Shown: positions 28,250 through 36,383 of the stretch, one piece after another
Numbering within the stretch: position 1 is the first letter of the stretch
How the letters are laid out: the number at the start of each line of letters is the position of its first letter
Assembly: GCF_004402535.1 (NCBI RefSeq)
Contig: NZ_SOEY01000008.1
Location: forward strand, 1 to 64,000
DNA from: Cryobacterium glaciale
GTDB lineage: Bacteria > Actinomycetota > Actinomycetes > Actinomycetales > Microbacteriaceae
Length of the DNA: 64,000 bases
Direction: 5' to 3'
Translations under genes and position numbers: made by a program
The notes under the pieces: generated by a model
The model's input: the letters and a program-made list of their open reading frames with translations, nothing else
The model's database searches: none
What the model was told of the DNA's origin: nothing

Positions 28250-29608
28250 TTACTTCTGGGCGTCTCCGGCTTGCTGGGCAAGCTCCTGGCCCTTGTTGAG
28301 AACGTTCTCAACGGTGTCGCGACCGGCGAAGACGTCGGCGATGTCCTGCGAGACCTGGTTACCGAGGTCCTGGAACTCCGGCACGGTGACGTACTGGATG
28401 CCGACCCACGGCTGCGGGTTCACACCGGGCTGCGTCGGGTTGACCCCGAGCATGATGTCCTTCGTGATCGGCGCGAAGGCTTCAGCGGCGGCAAGGTAGT
28501 CAGCGTTCTCGTAGGTCGAGGTGCGGGATCCCGGGGGAACGCGCTCCCAGCCGAGGGTGGTGCCGACGAGGTTGATGTACTCGGTGCTGGTGGCCCAGCT
28601 CACGAACTCCCACGCGGCGTCCTGCTGTGTGCTGGTCTTCGGAATGGCGAGGTTCCAGGCCCAGAGCCAGCCGGATTCCTCGGTCTCCTTGACCGGGGCG
28701 TGCACGTAGCCGATCTTGCCGGCGACGGCGGAACCGTCAGCCTCGATGGGGCCGGCAGCGCTCGTGGCGTCGTACCACATGGCCGCGTTGCCCTGCGAGA
28801 ACAGGTTGAGGCACTCGGTGAAGCCGGTCGAAACGGGGTCGGCTTCGCCGGCATCCTTCACGAGGTCGGTGTAGAACTGCACGGCTTCGGTGAACTCCGG
28901 GGAGTTGACCTCGGCGTTCCAGTCCTCATCGAACCAGCTGCCGCCGAAGGTCTGCACGACGGTGGTCAGCGGGGCGAACAGCTCGCCCCAGCCGGGCTTG
29001 CCACGCAGGCAGATGCCGGCCACATCGTCGGTCTTAAGGGTACGGGCGAAACCGGCAACCTCGTCCCAGGTGGGGTTGGTCGGCATTTCGAGGCCGGCCG
29101 CGGCGAACATGTCCTTGTTGTACATCAGGAAGGACGACTCGCCGTAGAACGGAACGGCAAAGAGGCTGTCGTCGACGGTGAGGGCCTCGCGCACGGGCGG
29201 CAGCAGGTCGTCGACGTTGTAGGCGGTGTCGGCTTCGGCGAGCGGGCCGAGGTCGACGAGCCAGTCGTTCTGGCCCCAGATCGGTACTTCGTAGCTGCCG
29301 ACGGTGACGATGTCGTACTGGCCGCCCTGGGTGGCGACGTCCTTGGTGACGGCGTCACGCAGGTCGTTTTCTTCCATCGCGACGAAGTTCACCGTGATGT
29401 CGGGGTGGGCATCTTCGAAGGCGCCCTTGAGCTCCTCCATGTCCTTCATCTGCGGGTTGTTCACCGTAGCCAGGGTCAGCGTCACCGGGCCGTCGGCCTG
29501 CTGTGCGCCGCCTCCGGCTCCGCTGCATCCGGCCAAAAGCACACCCACCGAAGAGAAGGCGATTGCGCTGAGGGCAAGCCTTTTCTTCATGGAATAAGAC
29601 TTCGTCAT
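28250..29608 (-). CDS. Carbohydrate ABC transporter substrate-binding lipoprotein
   Basis: A 452-aa family 1 solute-binding protein of the sorbitol/mannitol (SmoE-like) kind. A signal peptide (MKKRLALSAIAF) ends in the lipobox LLAGC, so the mature protein should be lipid-anchored outside the membrane. The start at 29608 was chosen for AAGAGG 8 nt upstream; in-frame starts exist at 29632 and at the MKKR methionine. It is the first gene of the polyol operon, divergent from the second DeoR regulator. Confidence 0.88.
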   Translation of the reverse strand: MTKSYSMKKRLALSAIAFSSVGVLLAGCSGAGGGAQQADGPVTLTLATVNNPQMKDMEELKGAFEDAHPDITVNFVAMEENDLRDAVTKDVATQGGQYDIVTVGSYEVPIWGQNDWLVDLGPLAEADTAYNVDDLLPPVREALTVDDSLFAVPFYGESSFLMYNKDMFAAAGLEMPTNPTWDEVAGFARTLKTDDVAGICLRGKPGWGELFAPLTTVVQTFGGSWFDEDWNAEVNSPEFTEAVQFYTDLVKDAGEADPVSTGFTECLNLFSQGNAAMWYDATSAAGPIEADGSAVAGKIGYVHAPVKETEESGWLWAWNLAIPKTSTQQDAAWEFVSWATSTEYINLVGTTLGWERVPPGSRTSTYENADYLAAAEAFAPITKDIMLGVNPTQPGVNPQPWVGIQYVTVPEFQDLGNQVSQDIADVFAGRDTVENVLNKGQELAQQAGDAQK

Positions 29609-29668
29609 CTCAAACCTCTTCATCGTCGACACGTCCTTGTGGACTGGTATATAGCCACTGTGAACCGA

Positions 29669-29690
29669 TTGAGTGGAAAAAGCAACTCAA
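29669..29690. promoter_or_regulatory. Inverted repeat, candidate DeoR operator
   Basis: TTGAGT and ACTCAA are separated by 10 AT-rich bases (GGAAAAAGCA). The site lies in the 237-bp AT-rich gap between the divergent binding-protein and DeoR genes. On the minus strand a TATATA box lies about 15-20 bp downstream of it, so a bound repressor would cover the -35 region. Confidence 0.4.
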
Positions 29691-29845
29691 ATTGTGGTTT
29701 TGTGATGCTTTAGTGACGAGAAATTGCCCGAGTGTGCATTATTTTCGCTGCGAAACCATAAAAACGGATGCCGCCGGCCGGTTCCCGCCCGCCGGATTGC
29801 TAGTCTGGGGCGACGGCCAGTGCCGTCGACTGCGAGGAGGCAGGC

Positions 29846-30610
29846 ATGTACCCAGCGGAACGACAGGCCGCGATCATCGCGCTCGCGCAGGGCGGTACCG
29901 GCGAGATCTCCGTGGCCGCTGCGAGTGTTGCGCTCGAGGTCACCGCCGAGACCATTCGCCGCGACCTCGTGGTGCTCGAACGTCAGGGCGTCATCCGTCG
30001 CCAGCATGGCGGTGCCCGCCTGGTGCAGAGCACGCCGTTCGAGATCGCGATGGCCCAACGTCGGCTGGAGAACGCACCGCAGAAGCACCGCATCGCCCAG
30101 CGCGTGCTGCAGGAGTTGCCGGAGGATGGCGTAGTGCTGCTGGATTCCGGCGCGCTCACGCTGGTGATCGCATCCGTTTTCCCGGAGGACCGGCGACTGA
30201 TCGTCGTGACCAACAACCTGCCCGCTGTGCGGCTGCTCTCGCGCAAGCCCCTGCTCACGGTGCTCGCGCTGCCCGGTCGGGTGCGCAGCGTGTCTCAGGG
30301 TGCGGTCGACGAGTGGACTCGGGCACGTATCAGCCAGCTCAACGTGGACGTCGCGTTCGTCGGCGGAAACGGCCTGACCGCCGAGGCCGGGCTCACCACG
30401 ACAATTCCCGACGAGGCCGAGGTGAAGCGCGCCATGATGCTGTCGGGGCGGCGGCGCGTGCTCGCGCTGACCTCGAGCAAGATCGGGCAGAACTCGTTCT
30501 GCCACGTCGCCGCCGCCAACGAATTCGATCTCATCATCACCGACGACGGAATCGACCCGCGGCAGGCCCGCAAGCTGAGTGCCGCCGGGCCGGAGCTCGC
30601 GATCGTCTGA
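29846..30610 (+). CDS. DeoR/GlpR-family transcription regulator (divergent)
   Basis: A 254-aa DeoR-family protein: helix-turn-helix ISVAAASVALEVTAETIRRD near residues 20-40, QHGGARL hinge, and the effector domain with VVTNNLPAVRLL and NGLTAEAGLTT. GAGGAGG precedes the ATG. It is transcribed away from the transporter operon and so is a likely regulator of the shared intergenic region and of itself. It differs from the DeoR protein inside the operon, giving the cluster two regulators of one family. Confidence 0.9.
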   Translation: MYPAERQAAIIALAQGGTGEISVAAASVALEVTAETIRRDLVVLERQGVIRRQHGGARLVQSTPFEIAMAQRRLENAPQKHRIAQRVLQELPEDGVVLLDSGALTLVIASVFPEDRRLIVVTNNLPAVRLLSRKPLLTVLALPGRVRSVSQGAVDEWTRARISQLNVDVAFVGGNGLTAEAGLTTTIPDEAEVKRAMMLSGRRRVLALTSSKIGQNSFCHVAAANEFDLIITDDGIDPRQARKLSAAGPELAIV

Positions 30611-30680
30611 GTGCGTGGTTAGGGGCGGGCGGGCATCCGCTCGAGGAGTTGTGGCGTTCGGGCGGCTTGGCCCCGCCGAG

Positions 30681-31125
30681 CCGTGAGTTTCAGGCGCCGA
30701 GCTCCGGGTGAGGGCAATTCCGCGCCGCCACCCGCGAGGGTATCCCCGCGGCATGAGCGACGAGGCTGCCCGGTTCCCCCGGAGACACGCGCCGACTGGC
30801 GGGCGTGGCTCGCGCGCAATCACGCGAGCGAGGCATCCGTTTGGCTGGTGTCGTGAAGCTGAGCGTGCCCCCGGACCTGGCCAAGGCCTTTGATAAACAG
30901 GCCGGATCGCGGGCGCAGCGGGATGCTTTTCCTCGATCGGCGCGGCCGGCCATTCGCGAGTAGGTCATGCAGGCCAGGACTCCGCTGACGCGCCAGAAGC
31001 GCATTCTGGAGACCGCGACCCTGGCCGCCCGTCGAGCCGTGAGTCCAGCGCCCCGAGGTGTGAGTCCCAGCCCGTTGAAACGTGTGAATCGGGTCAGAAC
31101 TCACACCTCGGCGATTGAAACTCAG
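30681..31125. repeat. Three copies of a short repeat (TGAGTTTCA..CGCCGAGGTGTGAGT type)
   Basis: Copy 1 (plus, about 30678-30711) and copy 2 (plus, 31034-31066) share GAGCCGTGAGT; copies 2 and 3 (minus, 31097-31125) share CCGAGGTGTGAGT, forming a 13-bp inverted repeat at 31053-31065 and 31099-31111; copies 1 and 3 share TGAGTTTCA and CGCCGAG. The copies flank the decayed YdeI-like gene. No transposase is present, so the origin is unknown. Confidence 0.5.
30753..31051 (+). pseudogene. Remnant of a YdeI/OmpD-associated (OmdA) family gene
   Basis: One frame (about 30794-30853) reads DWRAWLARNHASEASVWLV, the conserved N-terminus of YdeI/OmdA proteins, then stops at 30854. A second frame from 30853 reads VPPDLAKAFDKQAG and, across a TAG at 30961, MQARTPLTRQKRILETA, matching the C-terminal YdeI domain (usually PPDLAAAL and AKRPETRARRI). 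The central domain is missing. So the gene has an internal deletion, a frame change and a stop. The 511-bp gap 30611-31121 holds this remnant and the short repeats; I see no intact gene in it. Confidence 0.6.
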
Positions 31126-32015
31126 GCCAGGGTGCCGTCGACCAGCTTCACGATCATGGAGCAGTCCTTGCCGCCCTGGCCCTGGTCGATCAGGCGCTGG
31201 AACAGCTGCTGCACGTGCGTGCCAATCTCCAGCGGCGTATCGGTCGCCGCCGCGGCCGCGACCGCAAGACCGATGTCCTTATTGGCGAGCTCGGCAGTGA
31301 AGGTCGGCGCGAAATCACGGTTCACGGCCGCCGACGGCACGACCCCCTCGACCGGATACCAGGTGCGCAGCGCCCAGCTGTCACCCGACGAGACGGATGC
31401 GATATTCCAGAACACCTGCGGGTCCAGTCCCAGCCGATCGGCCAAAACCGCCCCCTCGGAGGTTGCGGCGAGGTTGATGAACAACATTAGGTTGTTACAG
31501 ATCTTCGCGGCCTGGCCGGTCGTCGCGCCGCCGGTCGGAATGATGTTTGCGGCCATCGGCTCGATGAACGCGGTTGCGTCGGTCACGGCATCCGCTTCGC
31601 CTCCGATCATGAAGGTGAGCGTGCCGGCTTCGGCGCCGGTGATTCCCCCCGAGACCGGAGCGTCGACGAAGCGAAAACCGGCTGCGGCGGCCGCATCGTG
31701 CAGCGCCTGGGCCGACTCGATGTCGATCGTCGAGGAGTCCACCAGCAGGGTCGTCGTGGCGGCATGAGCCAGCACGCCCTCGTCACCGAAGTACACCGCA
31801 CGGGCGTGGTCGCCCTTAGGCAGCATGGTGAAGACCACGTCGGCACCTTCGACGGCGTCCCTGATGCTGGTCGCGCGGGCGACGCCGGCGGCCGCGGCCG
31901 CGTCGAGCGCCGGGGCGCTCAGGTCGAAACCGCGCACGCTGTGCCCGGCCTTCACCAGGTTCGCCGTCATGGGGCCGCCCATGTGGCCCAGCCCAATCCA
32001 TCCGATGACCGCCAT
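31122..32015 (-). CDS. NAD(P)-dependent 3-hydroxyisobutyrate dehydrogenase family oxidoreductase
   Basis: A 297-aa beta-hydroxyacid dehydrogenase. The nucleotide site is GWIGLGHMGGPMTANL (5-20), the substrate loop DAPVSGGITGAEAGTL (117-132), and the catalytic lysine Lys170 in QAAKICNN. Members oxidise 3-hydroxyisobutyrate or reduce tartronate semialdehyde; the sequence does not say which. AAAGGAG precedes the ATG at 32013-32015; the longer frame to 32111 is not supported. Upstream lies a 24-bp GGGCCC-flanked promoter-like palindrome. Confidence 0.88.
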   Translation of the reverse strand: MAVIGWIGLGHMGGPMTANLVKAGHSVRGFDLSAPALDAAAAAGVARATSIRDAVEGADVVFTMLPKGDHARAVYFGDEGVLAHAATTTLLVDSSTIDIESAQALHDAAAAAGFRFVDAPVSGGITGAEAGTLTFMIGGEADAVTDATAFIEPMAANIIPTGGATTGQAAKICNNLMLFINLAATSEGAVLADRLGLDPQVFWNIASVSSGDSWALRTWYPVEGVVPSAAVNRDFAPTFTAELANKDIGLAVAAAAATDTPLEIGTHVQQLFQRLIDQGQGGKDCSMIVKLVDGTLA

Positions 32016-32121
32016 GGCATAGCTCCTTTGCGTTGGTTTCGGGCCGCTATGCCCGACAACCCCACGATGGCACAACTTGTCGGCCACTCGGGCACGACGT
32101 TCCGGGCCCATCCTGTGAACA

Positions 32122-32145
32122 CGGGCCCAGTTTAGGCTGGGCCCG
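32122..32145. promoter_or_regulatory. GGGCCC palindrome around a -10-like hexamer
   Basis: CGGGCCCAG and CTGGGCCCG (perfect 9-bp arms) enclose TTTAGG, which on the minus strand reads CCTAAA and may be the -10 box of the dehydrogenase gene about 110 bp downstream. The hxlA upstream region (61947-61970) has the same layout, GGGCCC on both sides of TTAGAT. A shared regulator is possible. Confidence 0.4.
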
Positions 32146-32170
32146 CGGACGGGGCCCGGGCTCCGTCCGC
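32145..32170 (-). terminator. Hairpin directly after the serine hydrolase gene
   Basis: GCGGACGG and CCGTCCGC enclose a GC-rich middle that can pair further (GGCC/GGGC), giving a long stem that begins one base after the stop codon. There is no U-run, as is common for actinobacterial terminators. Confidence 0.55.
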
Positions 32171-32171
32171 C

Positions 32172-33134
32172 TCAGTGCACGTACTCCAGCAGATCGGCCC
32201 CGACCGCGCGCATCCCGTCGAGCACGGCGAGCCGCGTCATCAGCTCGGCGTCGTCGAACAGCATCGACACCGCGTAGGTCGCGCCGGCGCGCGGACCGCG
32301 GAGGATTCCCACTTCGCTGCGCACTCCCGTGGTCGTTCCGGTCTTGTTGACCATGAGCAGGCCGTGATCGCTCTCCCGATGCGCGAGCGGATCGAGCCCG
32401 AAGGCACTTGCCACGAGCGACAGATCGGTGTTGAGCGACAGCCAGCCGATCACCCGCGCGCTCGTCTCGGCATCGACGATCTCGCCGCGAGCCAGTGCCG
32501 TGAACAGCCAGGTGAGTTCCTTCGCGCTGCCCACCGACAGTTGTGGTGCGTCATCCGGGCCGCGTTTGTCGCGCACGAGGTCGAGGAGCGCCGTGCGGCT
32601 GAGGCCGAGTTGCTCGGTTCGGGCGCGCACCGAGTGCAACCCGACGGCCCGAATGAGCACGTTGGTCGCGAGATTGTCGCTCGTCGCCCCGACCAGGGCT
32701 GCGAGGTCGGCGACGCCGAGCCGGGCCACCTGCAGGTGCTGCCAGACACCGGAATCGCTTACGGCATCACTCACTGAGCGCTCGAGCATGGTGGCCAGGC
32801 CGAACTCGGCATCCTTGAGCCGCGCCGCCACCTCGATCAAGAGCAGCACCTTGCCCACGCTCGCCGTCGGCATCGCCACGTGGTCGTCGACCGAGAATAG
32901 CACCCGTCCGGTGGAGAGGTCGGTTGCCCTCGCCGAGACCTGCACCCCGCCCAGGGCCAGCTCGCCGAGCGCCACAAAACCACGGGCAAAGTTTTCGGGA
33001 GCATCGGTCCCGCGATGCTTGCCAGCCCTGGCCGCGGCATGGCGGGAATGACCGGCATCCCCCGCGTTCAGGCTGGCGCGGCGGCCACCGGCATCCGCTG
33101 ACGGGCCCACGTCGCCGCGAGTCGGAAAGTCCAC
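32172..33134 (-). CDS. Serine hydrolase of the class A beta-lactamase fold
   Basis: A 320-aa protein with the penicillin-recognising triad of motifs: SVGK (Ser92, Lys95), SDN (152-154) and KTG (264-266). The glutamate of the class A omega loop is not recognisable. There is no signal peptide, so antibiotic resistance is not a safe inference; a cytosolic hydrolase or a misread start are alternatives. The GTG at 33132-33134 was chosen for the strong AAGGAAGGGG 6 nt upstream; in-frame ATG 33173 and TTG 33188 also exist. The first ~50 residues are low-complexity. Confidence 0.7.
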   Translation of the reverse strand: MDFPTRGDVGPSADAGGRRASLNAGDAGHSRHAAARAGKHRGTDAPENFARGFVALGELALGGVQVSARATDLSTGRVLFSVDDHVAMPTASVGKVLLLIEVAARLKDAEFGLATMLERSVSDAVSDSGVWQHLQVARLGVADLAALVGATSDNLATNVLIRAVGLHSVRARTEQLGLSRTALLDLVRDKRGPDDAPQLSVGSAKELTWLFTALARGEIVDAETSARVIGWLSLNTDLSLVASAFGLDPLAHRESDHGLLMVNKTGTTTGVRSEVGILRGPRAGATYAVSMLFDDAELMTRLAVLDGMRAVGADLLEYVH

Positions 33135-33214
33135 TGTCGACCCCTTCCTTCCCGGCGCGACCACACCCGCCATCCCCTGCTCTTTCAAGCAATGCCCACA
33201 CTAACCCAGGCGTG

Positions 33215-35179
33215 TTACCAGATGGTGACGCGCTTCTCGGGGGCGAGGTAGAGGGCATCCGCTTCGGTCACATCGAAGGCCTCGTAGAACGCCGGAATAT
33301 TGCTGACGATCTGGTTGCAGCGAAACTCGTTCGGCGAGTGCGGATCGATAGCCAGCAAGCGGATGGCCTCAGCGTCGCGCAGCTTCATCTGCCAGGCCTG
33401 GGCCCAGGAGAGGAAGAAGCGCTCTGCACCGGTGAGTCCGTCGATGACCGGACTCTTTTGGCCGTCCAGCGAGAGCAGATAGGCCTTCCAGGCAATGGAG
33501 AGCCCGCCGAGGTCGCCGATGTTCTCGCCGATAGTGAGCGCACCGTTCACGGTGTTTCCCGGGATGGCTTTTGGTTCGAGGCCCTCGAACTGGGCGATCA
33601 GCGCGGTCGTGCGCAGCTCGAACGAGGCCTTGTCGTCGGCGGTCCACCAGTCGATGAGACGGCCGTCGCCGTCGTACTTGGAGCCCTGGTCGTCGAAGCC
33701 GTGGCCGATCTCGTGGCCGATGACCGCGCCGATCGCGCCGTAGTTGGCGGCCGGGTCGCGCTCGTCGTCGAAGAATGGAAACTGCAAAATAGCCGCCGGA
33801 AAGACGATCTCGTTGAACCCGGGGTTGTAGTAGGCGTTGATGGTCTGCGGGGTCATGAACCATTCGTCGCGGTCGAGCGGCTTGCCGATCTTGCCGAGCT
33901 CGCGCTGGAATTCGAACTCGCCAGCAGCCTTGACGTTGCTGATCAGGTCGTCGGCGGTGATCTGAAGGCTCGAATAGTCGCGCCACTTCACCGGGTAGCC
34001 GATCTTCGGCGTGAACTTGCGCAGCTTCTCGAGGGCTCTTGTACGAGTTTCCTCGGTCATCCAGTCGAGGGTGCTGATGCTGTTCTCGTAGGCCGCGACG
34101 AGGTTGGCCACGAGCACGTCCATGCTCTCTTTGGCGCTCGGCTTGAAGTGACGCTCCACGTAGATGCGACCGACGGCCTCGCCGAGGGCGCCCTCCACGA
34201 GCGAAACGCCGCGCTTCCAGCGGTCGCGCAGCTGCGGGGTTCCGCTCAGGGTGCGGCCGTAGAAGTCGAAGTTGGCCTCGACGAATTCGCCGGACAGGTA
34301 CGCGGCACTCGAGCGGATGACCTGCCACCGCAGCCAGTCCTGCCACGATTCAAGGCGGTCATCGGTGAGGGTCGCCGCGAGGCCGGCGATGTAGCTGGGT
34401 TCGCGCACGACGACCTCTTCGAGGGCGCCGGCCGGGGCGTCGAGGCCGTCCAGCCACAGATCCACGTCGGCGCCGGCGGCGAGCGCGGAGACCTGGCCCC
34501 AGGTGCGCAGGTTGTAGGTCTTCTCGCTGTCGCGGGTGGCCACTTTGTCCCAGTGGTGGGAGGCGAGTTCGGTTTCGAGGTCGAACACCCGCCGGGCGCG
34601 GTCGGCCGCGTCTGCGAAACCGGCGAGGGTGAACATCCGCTCGAGGAATTCCTGGTACTTGGTGCGAATCTCGGCGAACTTTTCTTCGCGATAGTAGCTT
34701 TCGTCGGGCAGGCCGATGCCGCCCTGGGCGATGAAGACGAGGTAACGTTCGGGGTTGCCCGGGTCGTTGTCGACGTAGAGGTGAAAGGCGCCGGCGACGC
34801 CGCCGCGCTCGAGGCGGCCGAGGGTCGCGAGCAGCTCGGAGATGGAGGTGACCGCGTCGACCGCTTGCAGGTCTTTGTGCAGCGGGGTGGCGCCGAGCGC
34901 TTCGATGCGGTTTTCGTCGAGAAAGCTCGTGTAGAGGTCGCCGAACTTGCGCTCGAGGCTGCCGGCCGGGGCGGTCTGCGCTTCGACGATGATCTCCCGC
35001 ACGGCCTTCTCGGCATCTTCGGCGAGCATCATGAACGAGCCCCAGCGGGCCTTGTCGGCGGGGATCTCGCTGCGGGCGATCCACTTGCCGTTCACGTGCC
35101 GAAAAAGGTCGTCTTGCGGGCGCACCTCCGGGTCGAGTTCGTTCTGGTTGATTCCGGATGCAGTCGCCAGCTCAGTCAT
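33215..35179 (-). CDS. M13 family zinc metallopeptidase (PepO/neprilysin-like)
   Basis: A 654-aa oligopeptidase. Zinc-binding HEIGH lies at 489-493, the third ligand Glu552 in GENIGDLGG, and the substrate-binding NAYYNP at 448-453. The N-terminus PQDDLFRHVNGKW is the usual M13 start without a transmembrane anchor, so it works in the cytosol like bacterial PepO, cutting small peptides. The ATG is 6 nt after TAGGCT on the minus strand, a leaderless arrangement. Confidence 0.94.
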   Translation of the reverse strand: MTELATASGINQNELDPEVRPQDDLFRHVNGKWIARSEIPADKARWGSFMMLAEDAEKAVREIIVEAQTAPAGSLERKFGDLYTSFLDENRIEALGATPLHKDLQAVDAVTSISELLATLGRLERGGVAGAFHLYVDNDPGNPERYLVFIAQGGIGLPDESYYREEKFAEIRTKYQEFLERMFTLAGFADAADRARRVFDLETELASHHWDKVATRDSEKTYNLRTWGQVSALAAGADVDLWLDGLDAPAGALEEVVVREPSYIAGLAATLTDDRLESWQDWLRWQVIRSSAAYLSGEFVEANFDFYGRTLSGTPQLRDRWKRGVSLVEGALGEAVGRIYVERHFKPSAKESMDVLVANLVAAYENSISTLDWMTEETRTRALEKLRKFTPKIGYPVKWRDYSSLQITADDLISNVKAAGEFEFQRELGKIGKPLDRDEWFMTPQTINAYYNPGFNEIVFPAAILQFPFFDDERDPAANYGAIGAVIGHEIGHGFDDQGSKYDGDGRLIDWWTADDKASFELRTTALIAQFEGLEPKAIPGNTVNGALTIGENIGDLGGLSIAWKAYLLSLDGQKSPVIDGLTGAERFFLSWAQAWQMKLRDAEAIRLLAIDPHSPNEFRCNQIVSNIPAFYEAFDVTEADALYLAPEKRVTIW

Positions 35180-35244
35180 GGCCCCAGCCTATCCGGGGCC
35201 GGTGACAGGTGGCCGTGTAGCGCGGCCTCGGTTGCGATTTGGCC

Positions 35245-35313
35245 TGACCGCGCCCCATATCGATAGCCGCTACGGTAACCCGGCGTAGCGCGCACCCATA
35301 TCGGGCGCGGTCA
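35245..35313. repeat. Nested intergenic palindrome (GACCGCGCC type)
   Basis: Outer arms TGACCGCGCCC (35245-35255) and GGGCGCGGTCA (35303-35313) enclose inner arms CGCTACG (35268-35274) and CGTAGCG (35284-35290). The element fills the gap between the M13 peptidase and exonuclease genes, which are on the same strand. Similar GGCGCGGT palindromes lie at 36308-36405, 39601-39660 and 63622-63668. Confidence 0.5.
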
Positions 35314-35333
35314 CGGGGCGGGCATCCGCTTCG

Positions 35334-36278
35334 CTAGGCGCGCCCAGCCAGCGCTTCGCGGGCGCGCGCCATCGAGGTACCGAGCCCCCACTCGGTGGCC
35401 AACAGATCGAGCGCGGCGATTTGATCGGGCGTGCTCGAGCGGATGCGCGCGTCGAACGCCGGCAAGGCGAGGTCGCGCACCACGTTCACCACGGTCGGGG
35501 CCACTTGGAGGTAGTCGGCGGCGGCGAGGATCTTGGCGCGAACGGATGCCGCCATCGCGCTGGAAGGGTCAGCCGCGGCCGCCACGATGCCGTCGAGGTC
35601 GCCCCAGGAGGCCAACAGCATCGCCGCGGTCTTCTCCCCCACCCCGGCGACACCGGGCAGCCCGTCGGAGGCGTCGCCGCGCAGCGCCGCGAAGTCGGCG
35701 TACTGCGCCGGGGTGACGCCGGTCTTGATGCTGAGGGAGGCATCCGTCAATATTTCGAGCCGGGACATGCCGCGGCCGGTGTAGATCACGCGCACGTGTC
35801 GGGAGTCGTCGACGAGCTGGAAGAGGTCGCGGTCGCCCGTGACGATGTCGACGGGGATCGACGCGTGCGAGGCCAGGGTGCCAATCACGTCGTCGGCCTC
35901 GTGCCGCGCGGCGCCGATGATGGGGATGCCGAGGGCGCCCAGCACCTCGCGGATGATCGGAACCTGGGGACTGAGCAGGTCGGGCACGACCTCGACGGAG
36001 GAATCGGCATCCGTTGCCGCGTCGGCGGCGACCCGGTGCGTCTTGTAGGTGGGGATGAGGTCGACCCGCCACTGCGGGCGCCAGTCGTCATCCCAGCAGG
36101 CCACGATCTCGGTCGGTTCGAACTCGGTGGCGAGCCGAGCGATCATGTCGAGCAGCCCGCGCACGGCATTCACCGGCTGGCCGTCCGGGCCGCGAACGGT
36201 ATCGGGCACGCCGTAGAACGCACGAAAGTACAGGGCAGCGGTGTCGAGGAGCATGCGGCGCTCGGGGTGGGTGGTCAC
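35334..36278 (-). CDS. 5'-3' exonuclease (PolI N-terminal / flap endonuclease family)
   Basis: A 314-aa stand-alone relative of the 5'-nuclease domain of DNA polymerase I. MLLDTAALYFRAFYGVPD is the first acidic motif; ACWDDDW, ADDVIGTLA and TGDRDLFQL bring further metal-binding aspartates, and the helix-hairpin-helix region GLPGVAGVGEKTA follows. It should remove RNA primers or flaps. The GTG at 36276-36278 is chosen by similarity of the N-terminus; ATG 36254 is the alternative. There is no clear ribosome site for either. Confidence 0.88.
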   Translation of the reverse strand: MTTHPERRMLLDTAALYFRAFYGVPDTVRGPDGQPVNAVRGLLDMIARLATEFEPTEIVACWDDDWRPQWRVDLIPTYKTHRVAADAATDADSSVEVVPDLLSPQVPIIREVLGALGIPIIGAARHEADDVIGTLASHASIPVDIVTGDRDLFQLVDDSRHVRVIYTGRGMSRLEILTDASLSIKTGVTPAQYADFAALRGDASDGLPGVAGVGEKTAAMLLASWGDLDGIVAAAADPSSAMAASVRAKILAAADYLQVAPTVVNVVRDLALPAFDARIRSSTPDQIAALDLLATEWGLGTSMARAREALAGRA

Positions 36279-36307
36279 GGCGAGCAGTTTGCCACAGCCG
36301 AGCGGAT

Positions 36308-36330
36308 GACCGCGCCCGCTCAGCGCGGTC
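36308..36330. repeat. Hairpin GACCGCGC...GCGCGGTC
   Basis: Perfect 8-bp arms around CCGCTCA lie 30 bp upstream of the exonuclease start. The arms match the outer arms of the nested palindrome at 35245-35313, so this is probably another member of that repeat family. Confidence 0.45.
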
Positions 36331-36383
36331 ACGAGCGGTGAGCGCGCTGGCCGGGCTGGGCGGCCGCGCCAGGTACGGGCGGC

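Noticed and set aside
32172-33134. Antibiotic-resistance beta-lactamase
   Set aside because: No signal peptide and no recognisable omega-loop glutamate; the fold alone does not prove the function.
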